Source: Nitrincola iocasae (GTDB lineage: Bacteria; Pseudomonadota; Gammaproteobacteria; Pseudomonadales; Balneatricaceae). From it: DNA of 64,000 nt. The translations under genes and the position numbers were made by a program. Below the pieces are notes generated by a model. It saw only the letters and a program-made list of their open reading frames with translations. It searched no databases and was not told the DNA's origin. The stretch lies in assembly GCF_008727795.1 (NCBI RefSeq), contig NZ_CP044222.1, forward strand, positions 2,728,001 through 2,792,000, read 5' to 3'. Positions within the stretch are counted from its first letter, which is position 1. Every line of letters begins with the position of its first letter. Below, one piece after another: positions 45,320-53,595 of this stretch.

Positions 45320-46509
45320 GCGTTCACTCTTGTATCTTGTTGCGTTTCTAAAGCCTTTAGCAACTGATCACCGATCAGCGCCTTACGCCAGCCACTCAGT
45401 GTTTCCGGCAAATGAAAATGCCCCTGATCATCTTTTGAATTAATCAATTTTTCCAGATCACGCCGACGTACGAGCAATTCCGGCATGATTTGCTGTGCCT
45501 TCGACACCTCTCGTCCGATCACTTTGAGGCGTTTCAGCGTCGCACTGTGGTAGATATGCAGTGGCAAATTGATCGGCTCTGGAGGGTTTTGTTTTGCAGA
45601 CGCTTCAGCCTGTGACAGCACAGCTAAAATAGCCTCACCATCTGTTTTGAGATTCTGACGGCGCAGCAAACCCAGAGCATTCAGTTGTTCCAGGGTTTGC
45701 GGCCAGCATTCTATAATTTTTATCAGGTGTTCATTTCTCAGTACATGAGGCCGACAAAGATTACGCTCACGACACACCCTTTCGCGCCATGCAGCCAAGT
45801 CACGCAAACCCGCCAGAGTCACTTCCGAGTTGATATTCAACTGGGTAAAACGACGATAGTACTCAAGCCCACCTGGATCATTATCCCGAGAAGACTGACC
45901 CAGCATACGACACTCATCCAGCATCCATTCGTAGCGACCACTGGTTTGAAGTTCGCTTTTGAGTTGCATCGCTATAGTAGGCAAATAAGCAACATCCAGC
46001 GCTGCATACAATATCTGCTCATCAGTCAAAGGACGCTGCAGCCAGTCGGAGCGGGTATGCGCCTTTCCCAGGGTAATATCCAGCGCATGCTGCAGTATAC
46101 GCTGCAGCCCCATACTGAAGCCCCAACCTGCAAATGCTGCCGCTACCTGGGTATCCATAAGCGGTTCGGGGATGACACCGTAGTGATGACGAAACAGCTC
46201 CAGGTCTTCACTGGCGGCATGCAGCACCTTAAGCACGCGCACATCAGCTAACAAGGCGGCAAATGCCGACATATCCTCAACACTGAGGGGATCGATCAGG
46301 TAGCAATGATATTCATCAGCCACCTGGATCAAAGCAGGAATCGGATAAAAGGTATCCACCCGCATAAACTCGGTATCGACCGCAATAAGGGGTAATTCTG
46401 CCCACTGCTTGCAGTAGTGAATCAGCGTTTCGGTATCGCGAATCCACACAGGTTCACGCGCACTTAATACCAGTTGATCAGCCTTATAAGCCTCTGTAAT
46501 TTGTGTCAT
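45313..46509 (-). CDS. rnd: Ribonuclease D
   Basis: A 398-residue 3'-5' exoribonuclease for tRNA maturation. The DEDD residues lie in AVDTEFMRVDTFYP, VLHAASEDLELFRHHYG and ILYAALDVAYLPTIA. The middle and C-terminal HRDC regions follow (HLIKIIECWPQTLEQLN, LGLLRRQNLKTDGEAIL). It is normal in length. The ATG overlaps the recR stop by four bases (ATGA). Confidence 0.93.
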   Translation of the reverse strand: MTQITEAYKADQLVLSAREPVWIRDTETLIHYCKQWAELPLIAVDTEFMRVDTFYPIPALIQVADEYHCYLIDPLSVEDMSAFAALLADVRVLKVLHAASEDLELFRHHYGVIPEPLMDTQVAAAFAGWGFSMGLQRILQHALDITLGKAHTRSDWLQRPLTDEQILYAALDVAYLPTIAMQLKSELQTSGRYEWMLDECRMLGQSSRDNDPGGLEYYRRFTQLNINSEVTLAGLRDLAAWRERVCRERNLCRPHVLRNEHLIKIIECWPQTLEQLNALGLLRRQNLKTDGEAILAVLSQAEASAKQNPPEPINLPLHIYHSATLKRLKVIGREVSKAQQIMPELLVRRRDLEKLINSKDDQGHFHLPETLSGWRKALIGDQLLKALETQQDTRVNAC

Positions 46510-47117
46510 GCCTTATCCCGGACAATTACACGCCGCCCCGCCAAGGCGTGCGCGAGTGTACCGCCATCTACAAATTCAAGTTCACCACCAACCGGCACGC
46601 CATGGGCAATACGGGTGATGCGGATATCCTCGCGTTCAATCTGTGCAGAGATATAGTGGGCTGTCGCCTCTCCCTCCACTGTCGGATTGGTCGCCAGAAT
46701 CAACTCTTTTACCTCCCCCTGATCAATACGCTCAAGCAACTGAGGAATGCCCAGGTCTTCAGGCCCTACACCATCAATGGGTGACAGATGCCCTTTGAGC
46801 ACAAAATACACCCCCCCAAAGCCACCGCTCTGTTCGATAGCCAGCAGGTCAACAGGTGACTCCAACACACACACCACACTGTTATCACGATTGACATCGG
46901 TGCAAATTTCACACACGGGGGTTTCAGATAGCGTACGGCATTTTTCACATTCACCGATTTTTTCAACGGCTAGCAATAAGGACTCAGCCAACTGCCGGGC
47001 ATTATCACGATCACGTTCCAGCAGATGTAACGCCATACGCTGCGCTGACTTGGGGCCGACTCCAGGCAAACAGCGTAGCGCATTGATCAACTGCAGCAGC
47101 AATGGACTGAATGACAT
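46506..47117 (-). CDS. recR: Recombination mediator RecR
   Basis: A 203-residue protein with the helix-hairpin-helix LRCLPGVGPKSAQRMALHLL, the zinc finger CEKCRTLSETPVCEIC, and the TOPRIM part VCVLESPVDLLAIEQ with GVYFVLKGHLSPIDGVGPED. RecR works with RecFO to load RecA at gaps. One-base overlap with ybaB and four-base overlap with rnd. Confidence 0.96.
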   Translation of the reverse strand: MSFSPLLLQLINALRCLPGVGPKSAQRMALHLLERDRDNARQLAESLLLAVEKIGECEKCRTLSETPVCEICTDVNRDNSVVCVLESPVDLLAIEQSGGFGGVYFVLKGHLSPIDGVGPEDLGIPQLLERIDQGEVKELILATNPTVEGEATAHYISAQIEREDIRITRIAHGVPVGGELEFVDGGTLAHALAGRRVIVRDKA

Positions 47118-47440
47118 CAGAAGGGCATCTTAAAGCCTGGTGGCATCTGCATGCCACCGGTGATCTGAGCCATACGTTGCTGCGAGTCCGCCTCTACTTT
47201 ACGAACAGCATCATTTACGGCGGCTGCGATCAGGTCTTCAAGGATCTCTTTATCCTCTTCCATCAGACTACTATCGATGCTGACGCTTTTCACATCATGA
47301 CGGCCATTCATTACAATACTGACTAGCCCAGCTCCAGACTCACCCTGCACTTCGGCACTGGCAATTTCCTGTTGAGCACGCTGCATCTCTTCCTGCATTT
47401 TTTGGGCTTGTTTCATGATATCGCCCATACCTTTCATCAT
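47117..47440 (-). CDS. ybaB: YbaB/EbfC nucleoid-associated protein
   Basis: A 107-residue protein with the family patterns MKQAQKMQEEMQRAQQEIA and VSIVMNGRHDVKSVSID, then DLIAAAVNDAVRKVEA. It binds DNA and bridges the nucleoid. Position between dnaX and recR is the usual one. A methionine/glycine-rich tail (GGMQMPPGFKMPF) is typical. Confidence 0.94.
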   Translation of the reverse strand: MMKGMGDIMKQAQKMQEEMQRAQQEIASAEVQGESGAGLVSIVMNGRHDVKSVSIDSSLMEEDKEILEDLIAAAVNDAVRKVEADSQQRMAQITGGMQMPPGFKMPF

Positions 47441-47454
47441 AATACTATCCTCAA

Positions 47455-49326
47455 CTAATCAATGGGTCTGACAGAAGCTGTGTCCAGCTCGGCAGAGAAC
47501 TGTTCAATTATACGCTGAACCATCGGGTCCTTCTGCATAGAAATCACCGCTTCAGCCTGGCGTTCCGCTTTTTTACGATTACTGTATTGGGCTGGTGTTT
47601 CGTGGGTTTGTTCCGCTTGAACAAAGCGTATTTCAAGCGACGCGTTAAAATACACCTGTAACGCTTCCTGAATACGCTCTTTTTGGATGCTATTCAGCAA
47701 CGCGCCCTGCTCAGGTGGATAATGAAAGCTTAATGTCTCAGCATCAACGCTTTCCAGTGACAAATTACGGCATATACTCGCAGTCATACCCGTCAGCGCC
47801 AAAAGTGGCGCAACTCGGACCCAATCTGTCAAGGTCAGCTCCGTTAGGCTCACTGGCACAACCGCTTCAGATGCCTCATCTACAACGGCCGAAGGCACGA
47901 CCAAAGGCGTGTCAACGACAACCTCAGGTGATACAGCAGACATTTCCCTACTGGATAATGAAGGTGTGACAACCGGCGGCACCAGCTCTGCAGCTTCTGG
48001 GGCAGGCTCAGCGTATTGGGCTGCCGGAGTCTCAGCAGCCTCAGGCTTTTTTACCGGGGAAGGAACCTCATCATCCGTCCAGGGAGGTGCTTCATCCCAG
48101 GGGGGTACCACTTCAGCCTGATTTGATCGGGCCGTTACAGTTGCAGCCGTCTCAACGGGCGAATTGCTCGTTGAATCAATACCAGCAGGCCTCTCTGTCA
48201 CTGTTGTGGGTTTTTCAGCTGCAGGCGTTGATACCTGCAAAGAAGCCGGACGAAACGCCAGCATGCGCAACAACACCATTTCCAGCCCTTCTCGCAGATC
48301 CGGCGCATAGGGCAGATCTTTGCGCCCCATCAGGGCAATCTGATAATACAGCTGGATATCTTCCGCACGCAGCAACGCGGCGAGCTCCATAACCTGCTGC
48401 TGATCTCCCAGGCTGTTGTCGATGGCATCGGGAAGTAATTGAGCCAGGGCCACACGATGCAGCAGACTGACCAGGTCCGCTAAAACTGAGCTGTAATCCG
48501 GGCTAAATTCGGAAAGTGCTTGTACCGCATCCATAACACCACGGGCATCATGTTGCGCCAACGCGATCATAATCTGATACACCAGCCGCTGGTCTATGGT
48601 ACCTAACATGGTGCGCACATCAGCCTCAGAAACCATACCTGAACCAAAGGCAATCGCCTGGTCAGTCAAGCTCAAGGCATCACGCATGGAACCATCGGCA
48701 CTGCGCGCCAGCAACCAAAGCGCTGGCTCATCAAAACTCAGTTGCTCTTCAGTGAGAACATAGTGCAGATGCTCAACAATGCGCTGAGGACTAAGATTCT
48801 TCAGATTAAACTGTAAGCAGCGAGACAGTACCGTTACCGGCAATTTTTGCGGATCGGTGGTCGCTAACAGAAATTTAACATGCGGAGGCGGTTCTTCGAG
48901 GGTTTTCAACAGTGCATTGAATGAACTGCTGGAGAGCATGTGTACCTCATCGATCAGGTACACTTTATAGCGCCCGTGGCTGGGTGCATATTGCACATTT
49001 TCCAGCAACTCTCGGGTATCCTCTACCTTGGTACGGGATGCCGCATCCACCTCAATCAGGTCGACAAACCGACCTTCGGCAATCTCACGACAAGCCGTAC
49101 ACACACCGCAGGGTGTAGAGGAAACCCCTTCCTCACAGTTCAATGCCTTGGCAAACAAGCGGGCAATGGAGGTCTTACCTACCCCACGTGTCCCGGTAAA
49201 CAGATAGGCATGATGCAATCTATCATTATCTAGTGCATTCACCAGAGCACGTAACACATGCTCCTGCCCAGCCATTTCACTGAATTTTCGCGGTCGCCAT
49301 TTTCGCGCGAGTACCTGATAGCTCAT
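47455..49326 (-). CDS. dnaX: DNA polymerase III tau subunit (gamma by frameshift)
   Basis: A 623-residue clamp-loader ATPase. Walker A GTRGVGKTSIARLFAKALNC, zinc-binding cysteines in STPCGVCTACREI, Walker B LIDEVHMLSSSSFNALLKTL, and sensor ATTDPQKLPVTVLSRC. Residues 370-480 form a proline- and alanine-rich linker; the C-terminal part is the tau domain that binds polymerase and helicase. The linker holds a -1 frameshift signal (48019-48052) predicted to give a 428-residue gamma form. It is the first gene of a six-gene minus-strand unit ending with ycgN. Confidence 0.95.
   Translation of the reverse strand: MSYQVLARKWRPRKFSEMAGQEHVLRALVNALDNDRLHHAYLFTGTRGVGKTSIARLFAKALNCEEGVSSTPCGVCTACREIAEGRFVDLIEVDAASRTKVEDTRELLENVQYAPSHGRYKVYLIDEVHMLSSSSFNALLKTLEEPPPHVKFLLATTDPQKLPVTVLSRCLQFNLKNLSPQRIVEHLHYVLTEEQLSFDEPALWLLARSADGSMRDALSLTDQAIAFGSGMVSEADVRTMLGTIDQRLVYQIMIALAQHDARGVMDAVQALSEFSPDYSSVLADLVSLLHRVALAQLLPDAIDNSLGDQQQVMELAALLRAEDIQLYYQIALMGRKDLPYAPDLREGLEMVLLRMLAFRPASLQVSTPAAEKPTTVTERPAGIDSTSNSPVETAATVTARSNQAEVVPPWDEAPPWTDDEVPSPVKKPEAAETPAAQYAEPAPEAAELVPPVVTPSLSSREMSAVSPEVVVDTPLVVPSAVVDEASEAVVPVSLTELTLTDWVRVAPLLALTGMTASICRNLSLESVDAETLSFHYPPEQGALLNSIQKERIQEALQVYFNASLEIRFVQAEQTHETPAQYSNRKKAERQAEAVISMQKDPMVQRIIEQFSAELDTASVRPID
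48019..48052 (-). promoter_or_regulatory. Programmed -1 frameshift signal in dnaX
   Basis: The slippery heptamer A AAA AAG (48052 down to 48046) lies in the correct phase: zero-frame codons GTA AAA AAG are V425-K426-K427. After slipping back, the next codons are GCC and TGA (48043-48041), so the short product ends at residue 428. Five bases after the heptamer, GGCTGC (48040-48035) pairs with GCAGCC (48024-48019) around a 10-nt loop. E. coli dnaX uses the same heptamer, an immediate TGA and a stem at similar spacing to make gamma (431 residues). Confidence 0.85.
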
Positions 49327-49422
49327 AGTCGGGTTTTGCTCTCTCTCAAGTCACCCTGATAAAGGCGTTATCCTACCATGACTACTGCTCTAAGTCTTAC
49401 CTCAGTCCAGGCAAAACATCGA

Positions 49423-50868
49423 TCAATACACGCTGAATAAGGCCTGATTTAACCACAGATGTGCCAGCACGCTAGCCACATAACCCAACAGTATCGCTGG
49501 CATCCAGCGCAGATGGCCCATGAAGGTATAAACTCCGCGCGCTTGCCCCATCAAGGCAACACCCGCTGCAGAACCTACCGACAACAGGCTACCCCCCACC
49601 CCCGCTGTGAGAGTAATCAACAACCAGTGTCCATGAGACATATGTGGTTCCATGGTAATCACCGCGAACATCACTGGAATGTTATCGATCACTGCTGAAA
49701 TAAAGCCAAGAGCAATATTGGCAGAGGTGGCATCCCACTGGGAATAGAGCACTTCTGACATCATCGCCAGATAGCCCATAAAGCCCAGACCCCCGACGCA
49801 CATAATGACGCCGTAGAAAAACAACAGGGTATCCCACTCAGCACGGGCGACGCGGTTAAACACATCAAACGGTACGACACTCCCCAAACGCTCCAGACGT
49901 TTTTTGTCTCCAGCATGCTCAGCCAGGAGTCGCTTCTTCGCCAGTGAACCCGGCAAGGTCATACGCAGGAAATAGCCAAAGAACTGTAGATAGCCAAGAC
50001 CGGCCATCATGCCCAGAACAGGTGGCAAATGCAGCAGTATATGACCTGCAACCGCCGTAGCGATGGTAAGCAAGAACAGCACCAGAATACGTCTAGCACC
50101 CCGTTTCAGCTCGACTTCTTCATCCTGGACCTTGGGCTTATGGTTACCAATGAAGAAGGTCATAATGATGGCAGGAATCAGGAAATTAACCATCGAAGGT
50201 ATAAACAGCACCATAAACTCATCAAAACGCACCAGTCCTGCCTGCCAGACCATCAAGGTGGTGATATCGCCAAAGGGACTGAAGGCACCGCCCGCATTGG
50301 CGGCAATCACTATGTTGATACAGCAGAGATTGATAAAGCGGTTATCGCCCTCGCCCACTTTCATCACCACCGCACACATCAATAAGGCCGTGGTCAGGTT
50401 GTCGGCAATCGGCGAGATAAAAAAGGCCAGCAATCCTGTCATCCAGAACAGCGTTCGATAACTGAAGCCCTTACGCACCATCCACGATCGTAGTGCATCA
50501 AATACGCGGCGCTCTTCCAGGGCATTGATATAGGTCATCGCCACCAGCAGAAATAGCATCAACTCAGCAAATTCGAGCAACGTCTCTTTAAAGGCCTCTT
50601 CTGGCACACCCGCCAGATCTGCCTGAACATAAACCCATCCAGCAATCGCCCAGATCACCCCTGCTGCGACCAGCACAGGCTTGGATTTACGTAAATGTAG
50701 TTTTTCTTCGCTCATCACCAGCATATACGCCAGCACAAACACCACCAAAGCAATATAACCGGCTGTAGTGGCTGTCAAATCAAGCGGACCGGAGGCAGCC
50801 CAGGTAGAGGTACTAAATAGAGCCAGCAGAAAAGCCGATACTCCAATAATCATTCGTCTGGCAGTCAT
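49423..50868 (-). CDS. nhaD: Na+/H+ antiporter NhaD
   Basis: A 481-residue IT-superfamily membrane protein with a signal-like first helix and about twelve membrane segments. Features include NLTTALLMCAVVMKVG, NIVIAANAGGAFSPFGDITT and SAVIDNIPVMFAVITM, all conserved in NhaD. It expels sodium at alkaline pH in marine and halophilic bacteria. Confidence 0.92.
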   Translation of the reverse strand: MTARRMIIGVSAFLLALFSTSTWAASGPLDLTATTAGYIALVVFVLAYMLVMSEEKLHLRKSKPVLVAAGVIWAIAGWVYVQADLAGVPEEAFKETLLEFAELMLFLLVAMTYINALEERRVFDALRSWMVRKGFSYRTLFWMTGLLAFFISPIADNLTTALLMCAVVMKVGEGDNRFINLCCINIVIAANAGGAFSPFGDITTLMVWQAGLVRFDEFMVLFIPSMVNFLIPAIIMTFFIGNHKPKVQDEEVELKRGARRILVLFLLTIATAVAGHILLHLPPVLGMMAGLGYLQFFGYFLRMTLPGSLAKKRLLAEHAGDKKRLERLGSVVPFDVFNRVARAEWDTLLFFYGVIMCVGGLGFMGYLAMMSEVLYSQWDATSANIALGFISAVIDNIPVMFAVITMEPHMSHGHWLLITLTAGVGGSLLSVGSAAGVALMGQARGVYTFMGHLRWMPAILLGYVASVLAHLWLNQALFSVY

Positions 50869-50895
50869 GATATTTCACTTCTGGAAGCATTAAGT

Positions 50896-50918
50896 TGACA
50901 GTGCCGAACGCACTGTCA
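50896..50918. promoter_or_regulatory. 9-bp hairpin upstream of nhaD
   Basis: TGACAGTGC, CGAAC loop, GCACTGTCA, 28 nt upstream of the nhaD start codon. No T-run follows, so it looks more like an operator or a 5' leader hairpin than a terminator. An eight-C run lies further upstream near 50947. Confidence 0.45.
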
Positions 50919-51042
50919 GGATGGTTGCTCAGTATAGTCCTTGACTCCCCCCCCTACTATGCTTCTTAAGAGGTAATTTTCTAGTTCTTTTAGACTATAT
51001 AAGCATAAGATATAAACACTTACCGCATCGCAACATTAAACT

Positions 51043-52020
51043 TTAGTAATATTGACGCTGAGGTGGCTGCTCAAAGTCCTGCACAGGCCCTGACGGAATA
51101 ATGCCAGTTGGATTGATCATGGTGTGACTGGCGTAATAATGAGTCTTGATATGGGCCATATTGACCGTCTCCGCGACACCCGGCTGCTGATACAAATCAC
51201 GAATATAGCCCCACAGGTGCGGGTAGTCATCAACCCGTCTCAGATTGCACTTAAAGTGCCCGTGATAAACCGCATCAAAGCGAATTAACGTAGTGAATAA
51301 GCGCCAGTCAGCCTCGGTTAGTTGGTTGCCGAGTAAAAAACGACGTGTTGATAATTGTTCGTCAAGCCAATCCAGAGTATCAAATAATGGTTGCACCGCT
51401 TCTTCATAGGCTGACTGCGTGGTCGCAAACCCAGCTTTATAAACGCCATTGTTCACGCTGTCATATACCCGCTCGTTAATCTGATCGATTTCTTCACGTA
51501 AGGCTTGCGGGTAGTAATCGCCAGGTATTGCTCCAACACTATCAAAGGCACTATTCAGCATACGGATGATGTCAGCCGACTCGTTACTGACAATCCTCTG
51601 TTGCTGCTTATCCCAGAGCAGCGGCACAGTGACTCGCCCGGTATAGTCCGCATCTTCTGCGGTATAGATCTGATGTAAATAATCAGCCTGGTGCAGCGGA
51701 TCAGCGATAACGCCCTCGCCTTCAGCAAAGGTCCAACCATCTTCGCGCATCAACGGATTGACTACAGATACTGAAATAAATGACTCCAGCCCCTTAATCG
51801 CCCGAAATATCAACGTACGATGTGCCCAGGGACAGGCCAGTGATACATACAAATGATAGCGCTGCGGCTCGGCTTTAAAGCCCCCCTCTCCAGTAGGCCC
51901 AGGACTGCCATCAGCTGTAATCCAGTTGCGAAACTGTGCTTCACTGCGCACAAACCGACCTTCGGATGATTTCGTGTCATACCATTGATCAACCCATTCA
52001 CCGTCTACCAGCAACCCCAT
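51043..52020 (-). CDS. yqjG: Glutathionyl-hydroquinone reductase, YqjG/PcpF type
   Basis: A 325-residue Xi-class glutathione transferase. The active-site cysteine is in SLACPWAHRTLI, followed by WTFAEGEGVIADPLH and the binding loop VTVPLLWDKQQQRIVSNESA. The helical part has FLLGNQLTEADWRLFTTLIR, and the C-terminal VNMAHIKTHYYASHTMINPT is specific for this class. It reduces glutathionyl-hydroquinones in the cytoplasm. Confidence 0.93.
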   Translation of the reverse strand: MGLLVDGEWVDQWYDTKSSEGRFVRSEAQFRNWITADGSPGPTGEGGFKAEPQRYHLYVSLACPWAHRTLIFRAIKGLESFISVSVVNPLMREDGWTFAEGEGVIADPLHQADYLHQIYTAEDADYTGRVTVPLLWDKQQQRIVSNESADIIRMLNSAFDSVGAIPGDYYPQALREEIDQINERVYDSVNNGVYKAGFATTQSAYEEAVQPLFDTLDWLDEQLSTRRFLLGNQLTEADWRLFTTLIRFDAVYHGHFKCNLRRVDDYPHLWGYIRDLYQQPGVAETVNMAHIKTHYYASHTMINPTGIIPSGPVQDFEQPPQRQYY

Positions 52021-52387
52021 TACATACCTCTTTTATTCAAAATCAGAAGACGGCTCACAGAAGGTTCCATAAACAGCCTGGACACTGCAGAGGAATCTGC
52101 AGCACAAGTTTGTACTCTTCAGTGTAGCGAATAGATCAGGTTTTAAAAAATCGTGCCCCCATCAGCCCTTACCAACTTAAAGACAGCTTATATCATCAAG
52201 TGGTTTATCATTCAGGTTCAATTTACCACCTAGTTGCAGCATAATGCTTTCCGGGCAATGATTCAGCCACAGTCAGTCTGTAGCAATTGCTAGAGAAAGC
52301 GGTATTAATCCTCATTGAAGCACATTAAAAGTATAGATTCATTGGGGTGTCTTTGAGTAAAACCAAACTATTTTAGGGAGAGCTGCC
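52021..52387. other. Intergenic region before telA
   Basis: A 367-nt divergent region between yqjG and telA. I see no gene, ffs-like repeat or strong promoter match. TTTTAGGGAGAGCTGCC just before 52388 provides the ribosome site of telA. It may mark the left end of the accessory region. Confidence 0.5.
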
Positions 52388-53554
52388 ATGACTCAGGAAC
52401 TGTCACTCCAGACAAAGAACACCCTTCATATGGATGATGAATCCATCAGAAAAAACGATACCAGCGTTACTTTAGAGAAACAATCTGATGACATAGTCAA
52501 CAGCCTGTTCAATATGGATCCTAAAGACCTTCGCGCTCAACAGCAAAAGGCGCTGGCGTTAAAAGGCTTAGGTGCACAAATACAGCGAGAGCTCACTCGA
52601 CGTAGCGCCTTACTCAAACAGCCTATGACACAATTAGTTAATGATGCTGAGGATGGCGGTGGTGTGGCAAAATCATTATTGGCTCTTCAGGAACAAACCA
52701 ATCTAATCAACCCAAACAACATTGACTTTACTCCAAATGCCATCCGTCGCCTTCTTGCTAAAATTCCAGGTGTGGGTACACCCATCTCACGTTGGTTCGC
52801 AAGATATCAGAGTGTTGATGCTGTTATTCAAAGCATCATAAAAAGTTTGCAGAATGGACAAGCCCAATTAGAACGTGACAATACCACACTCAAAGGTGAT
52901 CAAATTGCGATGCGGGAACTCACGTTTAAGCTCCAAGATTACATCGCCTTGGGTATACTGATTGATAAAAAAGTAACTGCCCGTTTAGAAACCGGTACCA
53001 CTCTAGACGAGATGAAACGCCATTTTATCGAGGAAGACATTCTTTTCCCATTGCGCCAACGCATCGTGGACCTGCAGCAACAACTCGCCGTTAACCAGCA
53101 GGGATTCTTAACCAGCGAAATTCTCATCCGTAACAACAGAGAACTAATTCGCGGCGTTTCCCGCTCTTTAAACGTCACAGTAACAGCCCTGAATATTGCG
53201 GCGACACTAACTTTGGCGCTACAGGCTCAAAAAAATGTACTTTGTGGAGTAGAGTCAGTCAACAAGACAACAGATAACTTACTTGCGCAAACCGCAAGTA
53301 AATTAAAAAACCAAGGTGTTGAGATACATAAACAAGCGGCCAGTAGCCAACTTGATATCGAGAAATTAAAAAGTGCGTTTGCTGACGTCCAGTCTGCACT
53401 AGACAACATTAACCGGTTTCGTCGAGAAGCCTTGCCGGAAATGGGTCAGTCAATCGAAGAAATGGACCGATTAACGTCCGACTTAGATCAACGCATTCAA
53501 AAGCTAGAAGCCAGTGAGAGTGTTTCGGATGAGATACATCTCGAATCACACTAA
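52388..53554 (+). CDS. telA: TelA/KlaA-like toxic-anion-resistance family protein
   Basis: A 388-residue, highly helical protein. It has the TelA core: ALKGLGAQIQRELTRRSALL, the central GVGTPISRWFARYQS with IQSIIKSLQNGQAQLERDN, then FLTSEILIRNNRELIRGVSR and VTALNIAATLTLALQAQKN. The name comes from plasmid tellurite resistance; the true role is unknown and TelA occurs in stress-response gene clusters. It is followed after 41 nt by a large SF1 helicase on the same strand, likely one operon. GGGAG precedes the ATG at a normal distance. Confidence 0.9.
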   Translation: MTQELSLQTKNTLHMDDESIRKNDTSVTLEKQSDDIVNSLFNMDPKDLRAQQQKALALKGLGAQIQRELTRRSALLKQPMTQLVNDAEDGGGVAKSLLALQEQTNLINPNNIDFTPNAIRRLLAKIPGVGTPISRWFARYQSVDAVIQSIIKSLQNGQAQLERDNTTLKGDQIAMRELTFKLQDYIALGILIDKKVTARLETGTTLDEMKRHFIEEDILFPLRQRIVDLQQQLAVNQQGFLTSEILIRNNRELIRGVSRSLNVTVTALNIAATLTLALQAQKNVLCGVESVNKTTDNLLAQTASKLKNQGVEIHKQAASSQLDIEKLKSAFADVQSALDNINRFRREALPEMGQSIEEMDRLTSDLDQRIQKLEASESVSDEIHLESH

Positions 53555-53595
53555 AGGAACGGCAAGCAACACTGTGCGCTAAGAAAGAAAGGATA

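Noticed and set aside
47568..47574. A second A6-G run in dnaX, near the 3' end
   Set aside because: It is in the wrong phase for a -1 slip (codons AAA AAA GCG), unlike the site at 48046-48052.
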